Of a DNA stretch of 64,000 bases, positions 1-9,105 are shown piece by piece (within the stretch, counting starts at the first letter, position 1; the number at the start of each line of letters is the position of its first letter). The stretch is from positions 135,202 to 199,201 of the forward strand of contig NZ_CALEJS010000033.1 in the NCBI RefSeq assembly GCF_937898475.1, in the 5' to 3' direction. Below the pieces are notes generated by a model. It worked only from the letters and a program-made list of their open reading frames with translations. It did no database searches and was not told where the DNA came from. The stretch comes from an uncultured Chitinophaga sp. Lineage in GTDB: Bacteria; Bacteroidota; Bacteroidia; Chitinophagales; Chitinophagaceae. Both the position numbers and the translations under genes were made by a program.

Positions 1-657
1 AGTGCGAGCGCAGGGGTCAATGAATCGAAATTAACTTTTGACAGCTACATACAAGACCTTTCCGAGTGGATATCCTATCTTAGAATGCATCGTAAGTTTA
101 AGAATATAGTGCTTGTTGGGCATAGTGAAGGGGCATTAGTTTCTTTTGTAGCAGGGAAAAGAGCAAATGCGAATGCCTATATTTCATTAGCAGCGCCTGG
201 TAGCCCTATCGATTCCATCTTGGCCGCTCAGATTAAGGAACGTATGCCCGCCCTAGTTGGGAAAGCAACACCCATTTTAGACAAGCTCAGGAATAAAGAA
301 ACAGTAGACAGTATACCGAAAGAGCTGGCTGTTTTATTTAGGCCGGGAGTGCAACCCTTCCTGATATCTATGATGGCCTACGATCCATGCCGTGAGATTG
401 CTGATATTAAGGCTCCGATTCTTATAATACAGGGTGATAACGATCTCCAGATAAAACAGCTAGAAGCGGCCAAATTGACCAAAGCAAAGCCCGATGCCAC
501 ATTCGTTACTATTCCTGGGATGAATCATGTTTTAAAGATTAGTGATAAGGACCTCGGTAAAAATTTTCAGCTATATAATTCTGTATCGACCCCGATTTCT
601 GCAAGAGTATCACAGAACATTGAAGATTTTTTGAGGAAGAATTATTTTGTCAAGTAA
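1..657 (+). CDS. alpha/beta hydrolase, 5' end outside window
   Basis: The frame is open from base 1, so the N-terminus lies before the window; the first in-frame ATG at 85 is probably internal. The sequence shows the nucleophile elbow G-H-S-E-G (Ser codon at 124), an acidic candidate in QGDND (Asp codons at 436 and 442) and a catalytic His in GMNHV (codon at 526). This is the order of an alpha/beta-hydrolase triad. It is probably a serine hydrolase or peptidase of the dienelactone-hydrolase/BAAT type; the substrate cannot be told. It converges on the lipoprotein gene that follows, 72 bp away. Confidence 0.8.
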   Translation, partial: SASAGVNESKLTFDSYIQDLSEWISYLRMHRKFKNIVLVGHSEGALVSFVAGKRANANAYISLAAPGSPIDSILAAQIKERMPALVGKATPILDKLRNKETVDSIPKELAVLFRPGVQPFLISMMAYDPCREIADIKAPILIIQGDNDLQIKQLEAAKLTKAKPDATFVTIPGMNHVLKISDKDLGKNFQLYNSVSTPISARVSQNIEDFLRKNYFVK

Positions 658-729
658 TGAAAATTAACTATTATCGTATCTGATTTTATACCTGTGAAGC
701 GTCAAGTCCTTAGTCCTGTGGAATACCAA

Positions 730-1365
730 TCACTGCTCGCTTTCCTGGGAACTAATTAAAGTAATTTTGCCATTCTTAGCAATTAGCCAATTCTTTTTGT
801 AAACTATGTTCGCTTTTTGACCATTTTCGCTTAGCCTTCCTTTCCCGTAAAGCATGTCTTCCGTTTCGAATGTAGAATCACTCTTAAACTTGCACCGGGT
901 TGTTTGATCGTTCAAAATTTGGTCAGAATCACAATATGTTGTTATTAATAACTTATCGATCTCCCTCAATGAGGAACTATGCAATGTAACTAAATATCGT
1001 TCACCACAGGGCGACTTATAAAAATCAATACAAACAAGGATCAAACTATCCCCATATCGTTTTACTGAAAAACCGGATATATAATCTCTGGTCGACAAAA
1101 ATGATGAGTCGAAGTAAAAATAGTTCTTTATCATTTCAATCGGAATCTCCTTCTTCGCTTCAATTAATGCGATAATGTCTCTATCGGCGAGTTTACGGGA
1201 TTCATTGAATGAGTTCGGCGCCTTGTCAACTACGATTGAATCCCCGTTCTTTGATATATCCAGACTTCTATTAGTATTGGTATGTTCGCAGGAACAAAAC
1301 ACAACAACAATAATAGATAGATGCAGACTGTATTTATAGATTTTCCTACGTAATTTTTGAACCAT
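730..1365 (-). CDS. lipoprotein, possible immunity protein for the RHS tip
   Basis: A 211-residue protein with a basic start, a hydrophobic stretch (about residues 13-23) and a Cys at 26 in VFCSC, which suits lipoprotein processing. No known domain is recognised. It begins 4 bp after the stop of the RHS tip and on the same strand, which is the usual place for an immunity gene. If the tip is a peptidoglycan-cutting NlpC/P60-like enzyme, an envelope-anchored antagonist would make sense. That role is inferred from position and localisation only; it may instead be an unrelated envelope lipoprotein. Confidence 0.55.
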   Translation of the reverse strand: MVQKLRRKIYKYSLHLSIIVVVFCSCEHTNTNRSLDISKNGDSIVVDKAPNSFNESRKLADRDIIALIEAKKEIPIEMIKNYFYFDSSFLSTRDYISGFSVKRYGDSLILVCIDFYKSPCGERYLVTLHSSSLREIDKLLITTYCDSDQILNDQTTRCKFKSDSTFETEDMLYGKGRLSENGQKANIVYKKNWLIAKNGKITLISSQESEQ

Positions 1366-1369
1366 TTCA

Positions 1370-2431
1370 CTATTGTTTTTTAGTTGTTTTAGGTGATTCT
1401 TCTACAGTTTGTTTCAAATTAGCTTTTATTCTCTCCAAAGCGGAAAAATTGAACGAACGTTGTTGCCCATACGATTGTCTAGGAAGTATTTTAACGATCC
1501 CAATATCTAAGGGTTTCCCCACAAGATCTGTCGTCCTAAATGGATGGCCGATCATATATTTACCCTCAACTTTACGCCACATTACGAGCGAACCTTTATC
1601 TGTACTATTCGCTTCATACGTTTGAAATTCTGAAACATTCCCCTTATCATCCAGTCTCACATACCCTGTAGCAATCATTACGTGCCCCTCATTGTGTATC
1701 AAATCACCTTCTGAAACTAGATTAAAGTTTTTATGATAATACGTAGTTCCCCATCCCGTATTAGTCTTGAAAACACCCAACTGTCCACCAGATCCGGTAT
1801 TTAAACTCTTTGAAATAAACGACAATTCTTTATCCATTATATATGACGCATATACAAATCCAGAACAATCTATACCAATAGATTTAGCACCGTCCATAAC
1901 TTGCTGAAAATCGGAATATGCATCCTTAACAGTGTTTCTCCAGTTATCACTAATTTCAGAGCTTGTAAGCATGGACTGAGGATGCTTTGCCTTATAATGC
2001 ATAGGATGATCATCAGATATCTTCTGAAGTACCGGTTTGAGTTCATTTTCCCAGAATGAATTACCTTCTGTCGTATTAATACTGCCAATGAGTGATGCAG
2101 GTGGTGATTTACCTCCAAATTCGTAAGGTGTATATAGCAGTGATTCCGCCTTATTTAATATCTTACTTGATTCAAGGCCATCCACGTCGATTGCAACAAT
2201 GGGATTGTTACTAGCAAATTGATATGGTGCATAAAACGGATAATTATTAGTCAACGGATCCACACTCAAAAACTTCCCTAACCTCGGATCATACACCCTC
2301 ATCCCATAATCCTGCTGATTTCCTTCGCCCTTGATTTCGTTGTCGTTCTCCTTCCCATTAAACCCATACCTGTAATTCCCAATATTCCAACTCCTGCCCG
2401 GCTGCATCATCCGCTGCGCCCATTTCTTCAA
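1370..2431 (-). CDS. orphan RHS C-terminal tip with NlpC/P60-like toxin domain
   Basis: Only the end of an RHS protein is present. Residues about 20-86 are the RHS-associated core (FNGKENDNE, then YDPRLGKFLSVDPL and ASNNPIVAIDVDGL). The variable tip that follows looks like an NlpC/P60 cysteine peptidase: YEFGG at 103-107, IDCSGFVYAS with candidate nucleophile Cys189, and a GDL...EGHVMIATGY block with candidate His250. About 80 residues separate the YEFGG and DCSG motifs, longer than in typical NlpC/P60 domains. The listed start is a TTG (2429-2431) with no convincing ribosome-binding site; the frame stays open to a stop near 2474 and there is no YD-repeat body. It is probably a displaced toxin cassette, silent unless recombined onto a full rhs gene. 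Confidence 0.7.
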   Translation of the reverse strand: MKKWAQRMMQPGRSWNIGNYRYGFNGKENDNEIKGEGNQQDYGMRVYDPRLGKFLSVDPLTNNYPFYAPYQFASNNPIVAIDVDGLESSKILNKAESLLYTPYEFGGKSPPASLIGSINTTEGNSFWENELKPVLQKISDDHPMHYKAKHPQSMLTSSEISDNWRNTVKDAYSDFQQVMDGAKSIGIDCSGFVYASYIMDKELSFISKSLNTGSGGQLGVFKTNTGWGTTYYHKNFNLVSEGDLIHNEGHVMIATGYVRLDDKGNVSEFQTYEANSTDKGSLVMWRKVEGKYMIGHPFRTTDLVGKPLDIGIVKILPRQSYGQQRSFNFSALERIKANLKQTVEESPKTTKKQ

Positions 2432-2433
2432 CT

Positions 2434-2859
2434 CTAATAAAATTGAATATAGTCCTCCGTATAACCATCCCGATCAAATACGAACCCGCCAACTTGCGTA
2501 TGCTTTGACAACTCCACAAATCTTTCCAGCAAGCAGTTGTAAAACATATTATGGTCCTCATCATCCAACAGTTCGTCCATTGAATAGTATTCAACGATAA
2601 AGGATTTTATGTTTTGCAAAATCCTGGCAGCAATTGTTCTCCCCCGAGAATTTCGAAACTTGATAACGACCTGGTGCTTTTCCCGAAAAGCCTGTTCAAC
2701 CGACAATAATTCTACTATTTCCTCATCACCATCCTCAGTCAAAATAACGATACGTTTATCGCCTTCCCAAAGTATAAATTGCTCAGAAATAAACCTTATC
2801 CAGTTTTCAAAATACCGATCATCATACTTAGCGATGATACTAGAATACCCTTTGGCCAT
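2434..2859 (-). CDS. unknown acidic protein, candidate immunity protein of a lost RHS toxin
   Basis: About 141 residues from the ATG at 2859; a GTG at 2889 would add ten residues and abut the methyltransferase stop exactly. No signal peptide or membrane segment. The protein is acidic and rich in aromatic residues (YDDRYFENWIRF near the start, YSMDELLDDEDHNMFY in the C-terminal half), like many small cytoplasmic immunity proteins. It lies just before the orphan RHS tip. The order immunity-1, tip-2, immunity-2 is what stepwise toxin replacement leaves behind, so this could be the immunity gene of an earlier toxin. No family is recognised. Confidence 0.5.
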   Translation of the reverse strand: MAKGYSSIIAKYDDRYFENWIRFISEQFILWEGDKRIVILTEDGDEEIVELLSVEQAFREKHQVVIKFRNSRGRTIAARILQNIKSFIVEYYSMDELLDDEDHNMFYNCLLERFVELSKHTQVGGFVFDRDGYTEDYIQFY

Positions 2860-2889
2860 ATATTTAATATTGATATTGGTTCGGCCCAC

Positions 2890-3642
2890 CTACACCTTCC
2901 CCACATACAACCTCGTATTATAATGAAACTTCACCATCCCCTGCTGCTTATACCGCTCAAATATCTCCTCCAGCCTGTGAATCATCGGCTGATGTGAAAG
3001 ATGCCCTTCCTGTGGTGCATAAGAAGAAGACAACAACCTGCCCTTCAATCCGGTGAAATCAAACAGCTGGGCATTATGAAATGTATGCTCGCTATAAGCA
3101 GAGGGCGAAAAAAACTGCGCCAGCTGCGCCGGACCAACATTACGATGACCGGTCTCTTTATAGTCCGTTGCATATTGGGCTACCAGCAATTCGTACTCCC
3201 GCTCAAAATCGGTATCTGTACGGCGTTCATTCCACATCAGCGCAATATGTGCATCTTTACGGCCAATACGGCGGAACTCTACCCTGGCCGCCCCCTGGCT
3301 GAACCAGTGGAAGGCCTGCCCTGCCACGATCAGATCTGCACAGGCGTCGGGCAGCATGGTACGTTCTGCCGTACCGGCTACGGTGGTGAAATGGGGGAAG
3401 CGCTGCCGCAATTGCTCTGCCTTTTCACGCATGGGGGTATTAGGTTCTACCCCGAACACTTTATTTCCATATTCCAGGAAAAGCAATGAAGAGATACCGG
3501 TGCCCGCGCCAATATCAGCCACTACGCTGTCGCGTGTAAGGCCGGCTTCCTGCTCCAGGCAGGGTATAATAGCCTGCGGATAATGCGGCCGGTACTTTAC
3601 GTAGTTCTCTACCCGGTCGCTGAAACGTTCTGTATGCTTCAT
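2890..3642 (-). CDS. class I SAM-dependent methyltransferase
   Basis: A 250-residue Rossmann-fold methyltransferase. Motif I is VVADIGAGTGISS, followed by an acidic end of strand 2 (VFGVEPN) and the motif AGQAFHWF seen in the UbiE/Methyltransf_11 group. Start chosen at MKHTERFSDRVENYVKYRP, where homologous proteins usually begin; the open frame runs 34 codons further upstream but would cross the divergent control region. The substrate is unknown. The gene is divergent from the outer-membrane protein gene at 3762, and the 37-bp element at 3668-3704 lies in the shared intergenic region. Confidence 0.85.
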   Translation of the reverse strand: MKHTERFSDRVENYVKYRPHYPQAIIPCLEQEAGLTRDSVVADIGAGTGISSLLFLEYGNKVFGVEPNTPMREKAEQLRQRFPHFTTVAGTAERTMLPDACADLIVAGQAFHWFSQGAARVEFRRIGRKDAHIALMWNERRTDTDFEREYELLVAQYATDYKETGHRNVGPAQLAQFFSPSAYSEHTFHNAQLFDFTGLKGRLLSSSYAPQEGHLSHQPMIHRLEEIFERYKQQGMVKFHYNTRLYVGKV

Positions 3643-3667
3643 AATCAATAAAGTTAATCCGTTTTTA

Positions 3668-3733
3668 TTAACCTTCCTTAACATTAAAGCAAGGCTTGTT
3701 AACCTGCTTTCTTTTATGCCCAGGGTATTTTCG
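3668..3733 (+). promoter_or_regulatory. copy A of a 37-bp control element plus candidate -7 box for the OMP gene
   Basis: The element at 3668-3704 carries TTAAC units at 3668, 3678 and 3699, spaced 10 and 21 bp, so on one helix face. Its reverse complement matches the element at 7464-7500 at 34 of 37 positions, including the 20-base core AAGCCTTGCTTTAATGTTAA. Twenty-one bases beyond its end is TATTTTCG (3726-3733), close to the Bacteroidota -7 consensus TAnnTTTG. Direct repeats about one or two helix turns apart are typical of OmpR/PhoB-type regulators, and such a regulator is encoded at 9106. Activation by that regulator is inference. Confidence 0.6.
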
Positions 3734-3761
3734 TAGCTGTTCAACTGCTAAAAGGATTATC

Positions 3762-6587
3762 ATGCCCAAAAGTTACTTACTATGCATCATTTGCAGCATT
3801 ATCTGCATTACCGCCTATGGACAAAGGAACGGCGTTGTTACCGGTACAGTAGTAGATACGATTGGCAGTCGCCCGGTAACTTCTGCCACCGTTACCCTGC
3901 TGCAGAAAAAGGATTCTTCACTGGTCAGCTTTATGATGACCGATAACAAAGGGGCTTTCGAGCTGAACGGTATTGCCGCAGGAGAATACCGCCTGCTGAT
4001 CACCCACCTGAACTACCACAGTACCAGCATCATGGTTAGCATCAGCGCCGCCAATCCGCGGGTAGCGCTCGGCAACATCCTGCTATCTGATCTGAGCAGG
4101 ACCCTGAATGAAGTAGTAGTATCCGGCGAAGCGCCGCCTGTTACGCTGATCGGCGATACCGTGCAATACAACGCAGGATCTTTCAGCACTGTCCCTAATG
4201 CCAGTGTAGAACAACTGCTGAAAAAACTGCCCGGCCTGCAGGTAGATAAAGACGGTACCGTAAAAGCGCAGGGACAAAAAGTGAACCGCGTGCTGGTAGA
4301 CGGCAAGGAATTCTTTGGCAGTGATCCTAAAATTGCCACCAAAAACCTCCCGGCTGATGCGGTAGACAAAGTACAGGTGTACGACCGTATGAGCGACGCC
4401 GCCCAGCTGACGGGCTTTGACGACGGTAACAGTGAAAAGACCATCAACCTTAAACTGAAAGAGGATAAAAAGAAAGGCCTCTTTGGCAAAGCCAGCGCGG
4501 GTGCGGGTACGGATGAACGCTATGAAGGCCGTTTCAATGTCAACTCCTTTAAAGGCGCACGACAGCTGTCTGCCATTGGCATGGCCAACAACACCAATGG
4601 CGAAGGCTTCTCCTTCATGGACCTCATGAACTTCAGCGGTGAACTGAACCGGATGCGGCAAAGCGGCAGCGGCAACGCCAGCTTCACCCTGAATGCCGAT
4701 GATCCTATGGCGTCAATGATGGGCAACAGTAACAGTAACGGTATTAAAACCATCTGGGGCGGCGGGGTAAACTATAGCAACATCATCGGTAATAAAACCG
4801 ATCTTAACGGCAGCTATTTTTATAACCGCTACAACCCACAGCAGGAAAGCAATACACAGCGCCAGTATTTCCTGCCAGATTCTTCCTACTTCTATAACCA
4901 GCGGTCCAACAGCGACAACCTTAATAATAGTCACCGGCTGAACCTGACGGCTGATATCAATATCGATTCCTTCCACTCCCTGAAGATCACTTCTTCCGCC
5001 AGCTACCAGGAAACCGGCAATAAAAGCTTTAATACCTATGAAACATTAACCGGTGATCATCAGCTGGCAAACCAGGGCTTCAGTAATAACAGCTCCAATG
5101 GGCACGGCAGCAATCTCCGGAACGACATACTCTTCCGGAAGAAATTCCATCGAAAAGGACGGACATTTTCACTGGGGCTGCAGACAAGCCTGAACAGCTC
5201 TGAAAGTGAGGGCAGCCTGTTATCTGTGAATCACTTTTACAAGCGTGATCCGTCTACGCCTGTTGACGATTCTATCCACCAACAGAACAATACATCCGGA
5301 AGTCTGAACAGTTATAACCTGCGCGCCGTGTATACAGAACCGTTGTTCAAACGCTCCCTGCTGGAATTCAGTGTTAGTCGCAGTAATACCAGCAGCAGCT
5401 CAGAGAAGATAACATATGACTATAACGGGAACAACGGCAAATTTGATCAGCTCAATCCTGCGCTGAGTAATAATTTCGAGAACAGCTACGGGTATACCAA
5501 TGCGGGTATCCGCATCCGTACGCAGCAGAAAAATTTCAGCCTGGCGGCAGGTCTTAATTGGCAGCGGGCGGATCTGGAAGGCAAAATCATTGCCGGCTCC
5601 AGCGATTCTGTGATCAGTAAGTCGTTTTACAACCTGCTGCCTTCCATGCGGTTCAAGTATGACTTTACCCGGTACCGCCATCTCAGTATCAACTATGCAG
5701 CCATCACCAACCAGCCGAATATTTCGCAGCTGCAGCCGGTACCTGATATTACCGACCCCCTGAATATCAGGGAAGGCAATCCTGATCTGCAGCAGGAGTT
5801 TACGCATGCGGTACAGGTGAATTTTATGTCTGTTGATCCTTTCCGGAATAAAAACTTCTTTGCCTTCTTCAACCTGCAGGAAACACAGCACAAGATCGTG
5901 AACTATGACACGGTGGATTCGCTGGGCATCAAACGTACCCGTCCTGTGAATGTGGACGGCGTACTCAATATGAGTGGTACGGTTAACCTGGGCCTTCCGC
6001 TGCGGGCATTAAAGGGCACCGTGAACTTCAGCAGCAATATAGGGTACAGCAAAACCAAGCAGTTCATCAATGCAGCTCCCAATAATATCAATACACTTTC
6101 ACTGGGCCCTTCGCTGCGCTTTGATCTGAGCCCTTCAGAGAAACTGGACCTTTCTGCAGGTGGCAGCTTTAATTTCTATTCAAGTACTTACTCCCTGCAG
6201 GCGGCTAACAATATCCATTATTTTTCACAACAGTATGAAGGTGAAGTCAACTGGCAGCTGCCTGCGCAATTTTTCCTCAGCACCAGTTTTACCTATACGA
6301 TCAACAGCCAGCGGGCAGCTGGTTTTAATGCACAGGTACCTTTGTGGAATGCTTCATTCAGCAAGCAGTTCCTCCGCTTTAACAGGGGCGAACTAAAACT
6401 GAGTGTTTTTGACCTGCTGAATCAGAATGTAGGTATTACGCGGACAAGCAACCAGAATTACCTGGAAGATACGCGGATCACCAACCTGCAAAGGTTCTTT
6501 ATGCTGACGTTTACGTATAGTTTGAGTAAGAGTGGGTTGGCTGCAGGCCCTGGAGCCGGGAAGGGAGGAATCAGGGTGATGAGGTAG
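3762..6587 (+). CDS. outer-membrane beta-barrel protein with carboxypeptidase-regulatory and plug-like domains
   Basis: 941 residues from the ATG at 3762, preceded by AAAGGA. Signal peptide about residues 1-21 (ending TAYGQ). A carboxypeptidase-regulatory-like beta sandwich follows (about 22-105), then a plug-like domain (about 115-225, with VPNASVEQLLKKLPGLQVD and GQKVNRVLVDGKEFFG), then a long beta-barrel-like part rich in aromatic/Asn strands ending in a typical outer-membrane C-terminus. It resembles the TonB-receptor-related barrel proteins (OMP_b-brl_3 type) rather than SusC: no SusD partner is present. It converges with the GLPGLI gene 26 bp away and probably shares its regulation. Export or signalling at the outer membrane is likely; the cargo is unknown. 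Confidence 0.88.
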   Translation: MPKSYLLCIICSIICITAYGQRNGVVTGTVVDTIGSRPVTSATVTLLQKKDSSLVSFMMTDNKGAFELNGIAAGEYRLLITHLNYHSTSIMVSISAANPRVALGNILLSDLSRTLNEVVVSGEAPPVTLIGDTVQYNAGSFSTVPNASVEQLLKKLPGLQVDKDGTVKAQGQKVNRVLVDGKEFFGSDPKIATKNLPADAVDKVQVYDRMSDAAQLTGFDDGNSEKTINLKLKEDKKKGLFGKASAGAGTDERYEGRFNVNSFKGARQLSAIGMANNTNGEGFSFMDLMNFSGELNRMRQSGSGNASFTLNADDPMASMMGNSNSNGIKTIWGGGVNYSNIIGNKTDLNGSYFYNRYNPQQESNTQRQYFLPDSSYFYNQRSNSDNLNNSHRLNLTADINIDSFHSLKITSSASYQETGNKSFNTYETLTGDHQLANQGFSNNSSNGHGSNLRNDILFRKKFHRKGRTFSLGLQTSLNSSESEGSLLSVNHFYKRDPSTPVDDSIHQQNNTSGSLNSYNLRAVYTEPLFKRSLLEFSVSRSNTSSSSEKITYDYNGNNGKFDQLNPALSNNFENSYGYTNAGIRIRTQQKNFSLAAGLNWQRADLEGKIIAGSSDSVISKSFYNLLPSMRFKYDFTRYRHLSINYAAITNQPNISQLQPVPDITDPLNIREGNPDLQQEFTHAVQVNFMSVDPFRNKNFFAFFNLQETQHKIVNYDTVDSLGIKRTRPVNVDGVLNMSGTVNLGLPLRALKGTVNFSSNIGYSKTKQFINAAPNNINTLSLGPSLRFDLSPSEKLDLSAGGSFNFYSSTYSLQAANNIHYFSQQYEGEVNWQLPAQFFLSTSFTYTINSQRAAGFNAQVPLWNASFSKQFLRFNRGELKLSVFDLLNQNVGITRTSNQNYLEDTRITNLQRFFMLTFTYSLSKSGLAAGPGAGKGGIRVMR

Positions 6588-6613
6588 AGGGAAGGGGGTT
6601 CCTCCCCGTCTCC

Positions 6614-7414
6614 CTACCCTCCAATCCTAATCGTTGTACCTCTGCCGCCTCCATTCCGTTGCATCTCTTTCATCACCTTTTCCCTTTCCTGCGCAAACTC
6701 CTCCGCTGTTACCTTTCTGCCTTTGGAAGGCGCTTTAATATCGGCTATATCCACCTTGGGTGATAATGCTACCGCCTCGTATACCACCCGGCCATTATTA
6801 ACATCTATTGCCAGTATCAATCCCGGCAGCTGTCCCTGGTACTCCGGTCCCGCGGGTACAGGAACAGCAAGGGTAAACCAGGCGGTAATATTCATGGTGT
6901 CTGCTACTTCCTGGTTCTTTAACTCGCCGTTCTCCATGGAAGTGATGTTACGTTTACCAATGCGTTGAGCTACGGCCTGCTGACAGGGATAGTTCAGAAT
7001 AGTTTTGGTTTCACCGGTCAGCTTCCAGTTCAGCTTTTTGATACTGTCTGCCACAATGTAGTTCCTGGCGCCAAATTCGCGCTGTTCAACCGTGCGGCCC
7101 GCACTGAAATCGGTGTAAGTAATATCATTGGCGCCGGCTATCATCATGCGTACCTGCATGCCGCCTCTTTCGGCTGTCATGTCTTCCTGTACATCATCGT
7201 CCAGTGTACGGCGAAGGGACTGGTCATTACCGAACAATACTTCCAGCTTGTCTTTACGCGTCCGGGGCATCATCTGCTCCATCTCATTCCCTCCACCCAT
7301 CATGCGCATCTGCATCTGCACGGTACGTTCATATACCACCCTTCCTTCTTTTTGCTGTCCCTTAACGGCCAATAATGTAAGTGCCATTGACAGTGTTAAA
7401 ATGGTGTGCTTCAT
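6614..7414 (-). CDS. GLPGLI family protein
   Basis: 266 residues from the ATG at 7414. Signal peptide about residues 1-20 (ending VKGQ). The mature part has the family features: an early EGRVVYER strand, a YPCQQAVAQ block, an AWFTLAVPVPAGPEYQGQLPGLIL segment containing the name motif, and a final KGRKVTAEEF stretch. The protein is rich in Met near the start of the mature part. GLPGLI proteins are periplasmic or surface proteins of unknown function found in Bacteroidota. It lies tail to tail with the outer-membrane protein gene and shares the same upstream control element. Confidence 0.88.
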   Translation of the reverse strand: MKHTILTLSMALTLLAVKGQQKEGRVVYERTVQMQMRMMGGGNEMEQMMPRTRKDKLEVLFGNDQSLRRTLDDDVQEDMTAERGGMQVRMMIAGANDITYTDFSAGRTVEQREFGARNYIVADSIKKLNWKLTGETKTILNYPCQQAVAQRIGKRNITSMENGELKNQEVADTMNITAWFTLAVPVPAGPEYQGQLPGLILAIDVNNGRVVYEAVALSPKVDIADIKAPSKGRKVTAEEFAQEREKVMKEMQRNGGGRGTTIRIGG

Positions 7415-7434
7415 AGTGTGTGATTTTAAGAAGC

Positions 7435-7500
7435 TAAAGCTATTATGTTGCTGTTGCAACAGCGGTTAATAAGCCTTGCTTTAATGTTAATTAAGGTTAA
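7435..7500 (-). promoter_or_regulatory. copy B of the 37-bp control element plus candidate -7 box for the GLPGLI gene
   Basis: The element at 7464-7500 matches the inverted copy at 3668-3704 at 34 of 37 bases. Read toward the GLPGLI gene it has the same orientation as copy A has toward the OMP gene. A candidate -7 box TAGCTTTA (minus strand, 7442-7435) starts after exactly 21 bases, the same gap as copy A. A perfect 14-bp palindrome (GCTGTTGCAACAGC, 7450-7463) fills much of that gap. The element also sits 24 bp before the histidine kinase start at 7524, so it could also control the kinase-regulator operon. Confidence 0.6.
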
Positions 7501-7523
7501 TATTTCGCGACCGGGGGCGGTGG

Positions 7524-9104
7524 ATGTGCAACATTTGCCGTAGTATTGCCATTACAAACTATCTTGTCAACTGTTTGCGTTACAAATTATCCATACCGGT
7601 CACGGCCTTTCTGATCATACTGACCATCCTGGTGATCACTGCTTTCCAGGCATACTGGCTGCGCAAGAATTACCGGGAGGAAAGACGGTTGTTCACTGCG
7701 CGCACCAATATTCTTTTCCGGGAAACAATATTCCGCCTGCAGGCTGCCAAACTGAAGCTCGATTCCAATTTTCACTTCCGTATACGGGAGCGTGAAGGGG
7801 TTGTCCGCGCTTCGGGCATCATCGCTGAGAAAATAAGGGCCGAAAGTGTCTATGAGGAGGCTCCCATCCCGGCGGCCGGTATGACCAAACGTACCTTGAT
7901 GGTGTCGCTGGACCGTGCTTCCGGCGTGAACAGCACACGGGAAGATGGAGACACCATTAATGTCAGCTATCATCTTACCCAGGCGCCGCCCGGCTTAAGG
8001 CCTGTTGCCCGCTTTGTAGCAGGCATTGACTCCCTGCAGGATGCTATCACGGTAAAAGAACTCAGCGAACGTTACCGCAAAGCCCTCGATGCAGAGAATA
8101 TACACCTCGGCTTCCATATCAATGCCTTTCCTGCAGATACAACAAAAGATGTGTTTGACCCCTTCCCGGAAGGCCTGGAAGGCAATACGGTGACCATCGG
8201 CATTACAAAGCCTGTCAGCTACCAGCTGCGCTTTGATAATAACAGGTGGTACCTGCTGAAAAGGATCAGTCAGCCGATACTGGTGTCCGCATTCCTGCTG
8301 GGCGTTACCACCCTTTCCTTCCTGCTGCTGTACCGCAACCTCAAACAACAACAGAAACTGGCCCGCCTGAAAAATGATTTCATCAGCAACATGACACATG
8401 AGCTGAAAACGCCCATCGCTACCGTCAGCGTGGCTATCGAAGCACTGAGAAGCTTTGACGCCCTGGAAGACCTGCAAAGGACAAATGAATACCTGGACAT
8501 TTCCGCCAACGAAATGCAACGGCTTAGCATGCTGGTAGATAAAGTGCTGAAACTTTCCATGTTCGAGAACCGCGAAATCACCCTGAACAAAGAACAGTTT
8601 GACCTGCGCGACCTGGCCAGGGGGGTACTGGTGTCCATGAAGCTGCAGTTTGAGCAGAAAAAGGCTGCTACCGCGCTGAAAACAACCGGGCATAATTTCA
8701 TCATCACTGCCGACAAACTGCATATGACCAGCGTACTCTATAACCTGCTGGACAATGCGCTGAAATACAGCACCGGGGAACCTGATATCCTCATCCACAT
8801 CATCGATCACAAACAGTATATCGAAATACGTGTAGCCGATAACGGTATCGGTATCGAACGGGAGTATAAGAATAAGATCTTTGAAAAATTTTTCCGGGTG
8901 CCCAGCGGCAACCGTCATAATATCAAAGGCTACGGCCTTGGCCTTAGTTATGTTGCTCATATCGTGCAACGCCATATGGGCTTTATCGAGGTAGAAAGCG
9001 AAGTGAATAAAGGCAGCACTTTTTCTGTTAAGCTTCCCTTTGCAGAAGCGCCGGTCATACAGTACAACAGGGGCCGGGTTATAAAGTTTAAAACCATTGG
9101 CTGA
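7524..9104 (+). CDS. membrane sensor histidine kinase
   Basis: About 526 residues. A first membrane helix (about 24-45), an extracytoplasmic sensor region (about 46-245, no named domain seen), a second helix (about 248-271), then the kinase core. HisKA has the phosphoacceptor His292 in NMTHELKTP. The ATPase domain has the N box NLLDN (407-411), G1 DNGIG (439-443), an F box (KIFEKFFRV) and G2 GYGLGL (469-474). The listed ATG is only 24 bp from the control element; an in-frame TTG at 7575 (before RYKLSIP) is an alternative start. It is followed after one base by its response regulator. The likely targets are the flanking OMP and GLPGLI genes. Confidence 0.92.
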   Translation: MCNICRSIAITNYLVNCLRYKLSIPVTAFLIILTILVITAFQAYWLRKNYREERRLFTARTNILFRETIFRLQAAKLKLDSNFHFRIREREGVVRASGIIAEKIRAESVYEEAPIPAAGMTKRTLMVSLDRASGVNSTREDGDTINVSYHLTQAPPGLRPVARFVAGIDSLQDAITVKELSERYRKALDAENIHLGFHINAFPADTTKDVFDPFPEGLEGNTVTIGITKPVSYQLRFDNNRWYLLKRISQPILVSAFLLGVTTLSFLLLYRNLKQQQKLARLKNDFISNMTHELKTPIATVSVAIEALRSFDALEDLQRTNEYLDISANEMQRLSMLVDKVLKLSMFENREITLNKEQFDLRDLARGVLVSMKLQFEQKKAATALKTTGHNFIITADKLHMTSVLYNLLDNALKYSTGEPDILIHIIDHKQYIEIRVADNGIGIEREYKNKIFEKFFRVPSGNRHNIKGYGLGLSYVAHIVQRHMGFIEVESEVNKGSTFSVKLPFAEAPVIQYNRGRVIKFKTIG

Positions 9105-9105
9105 G

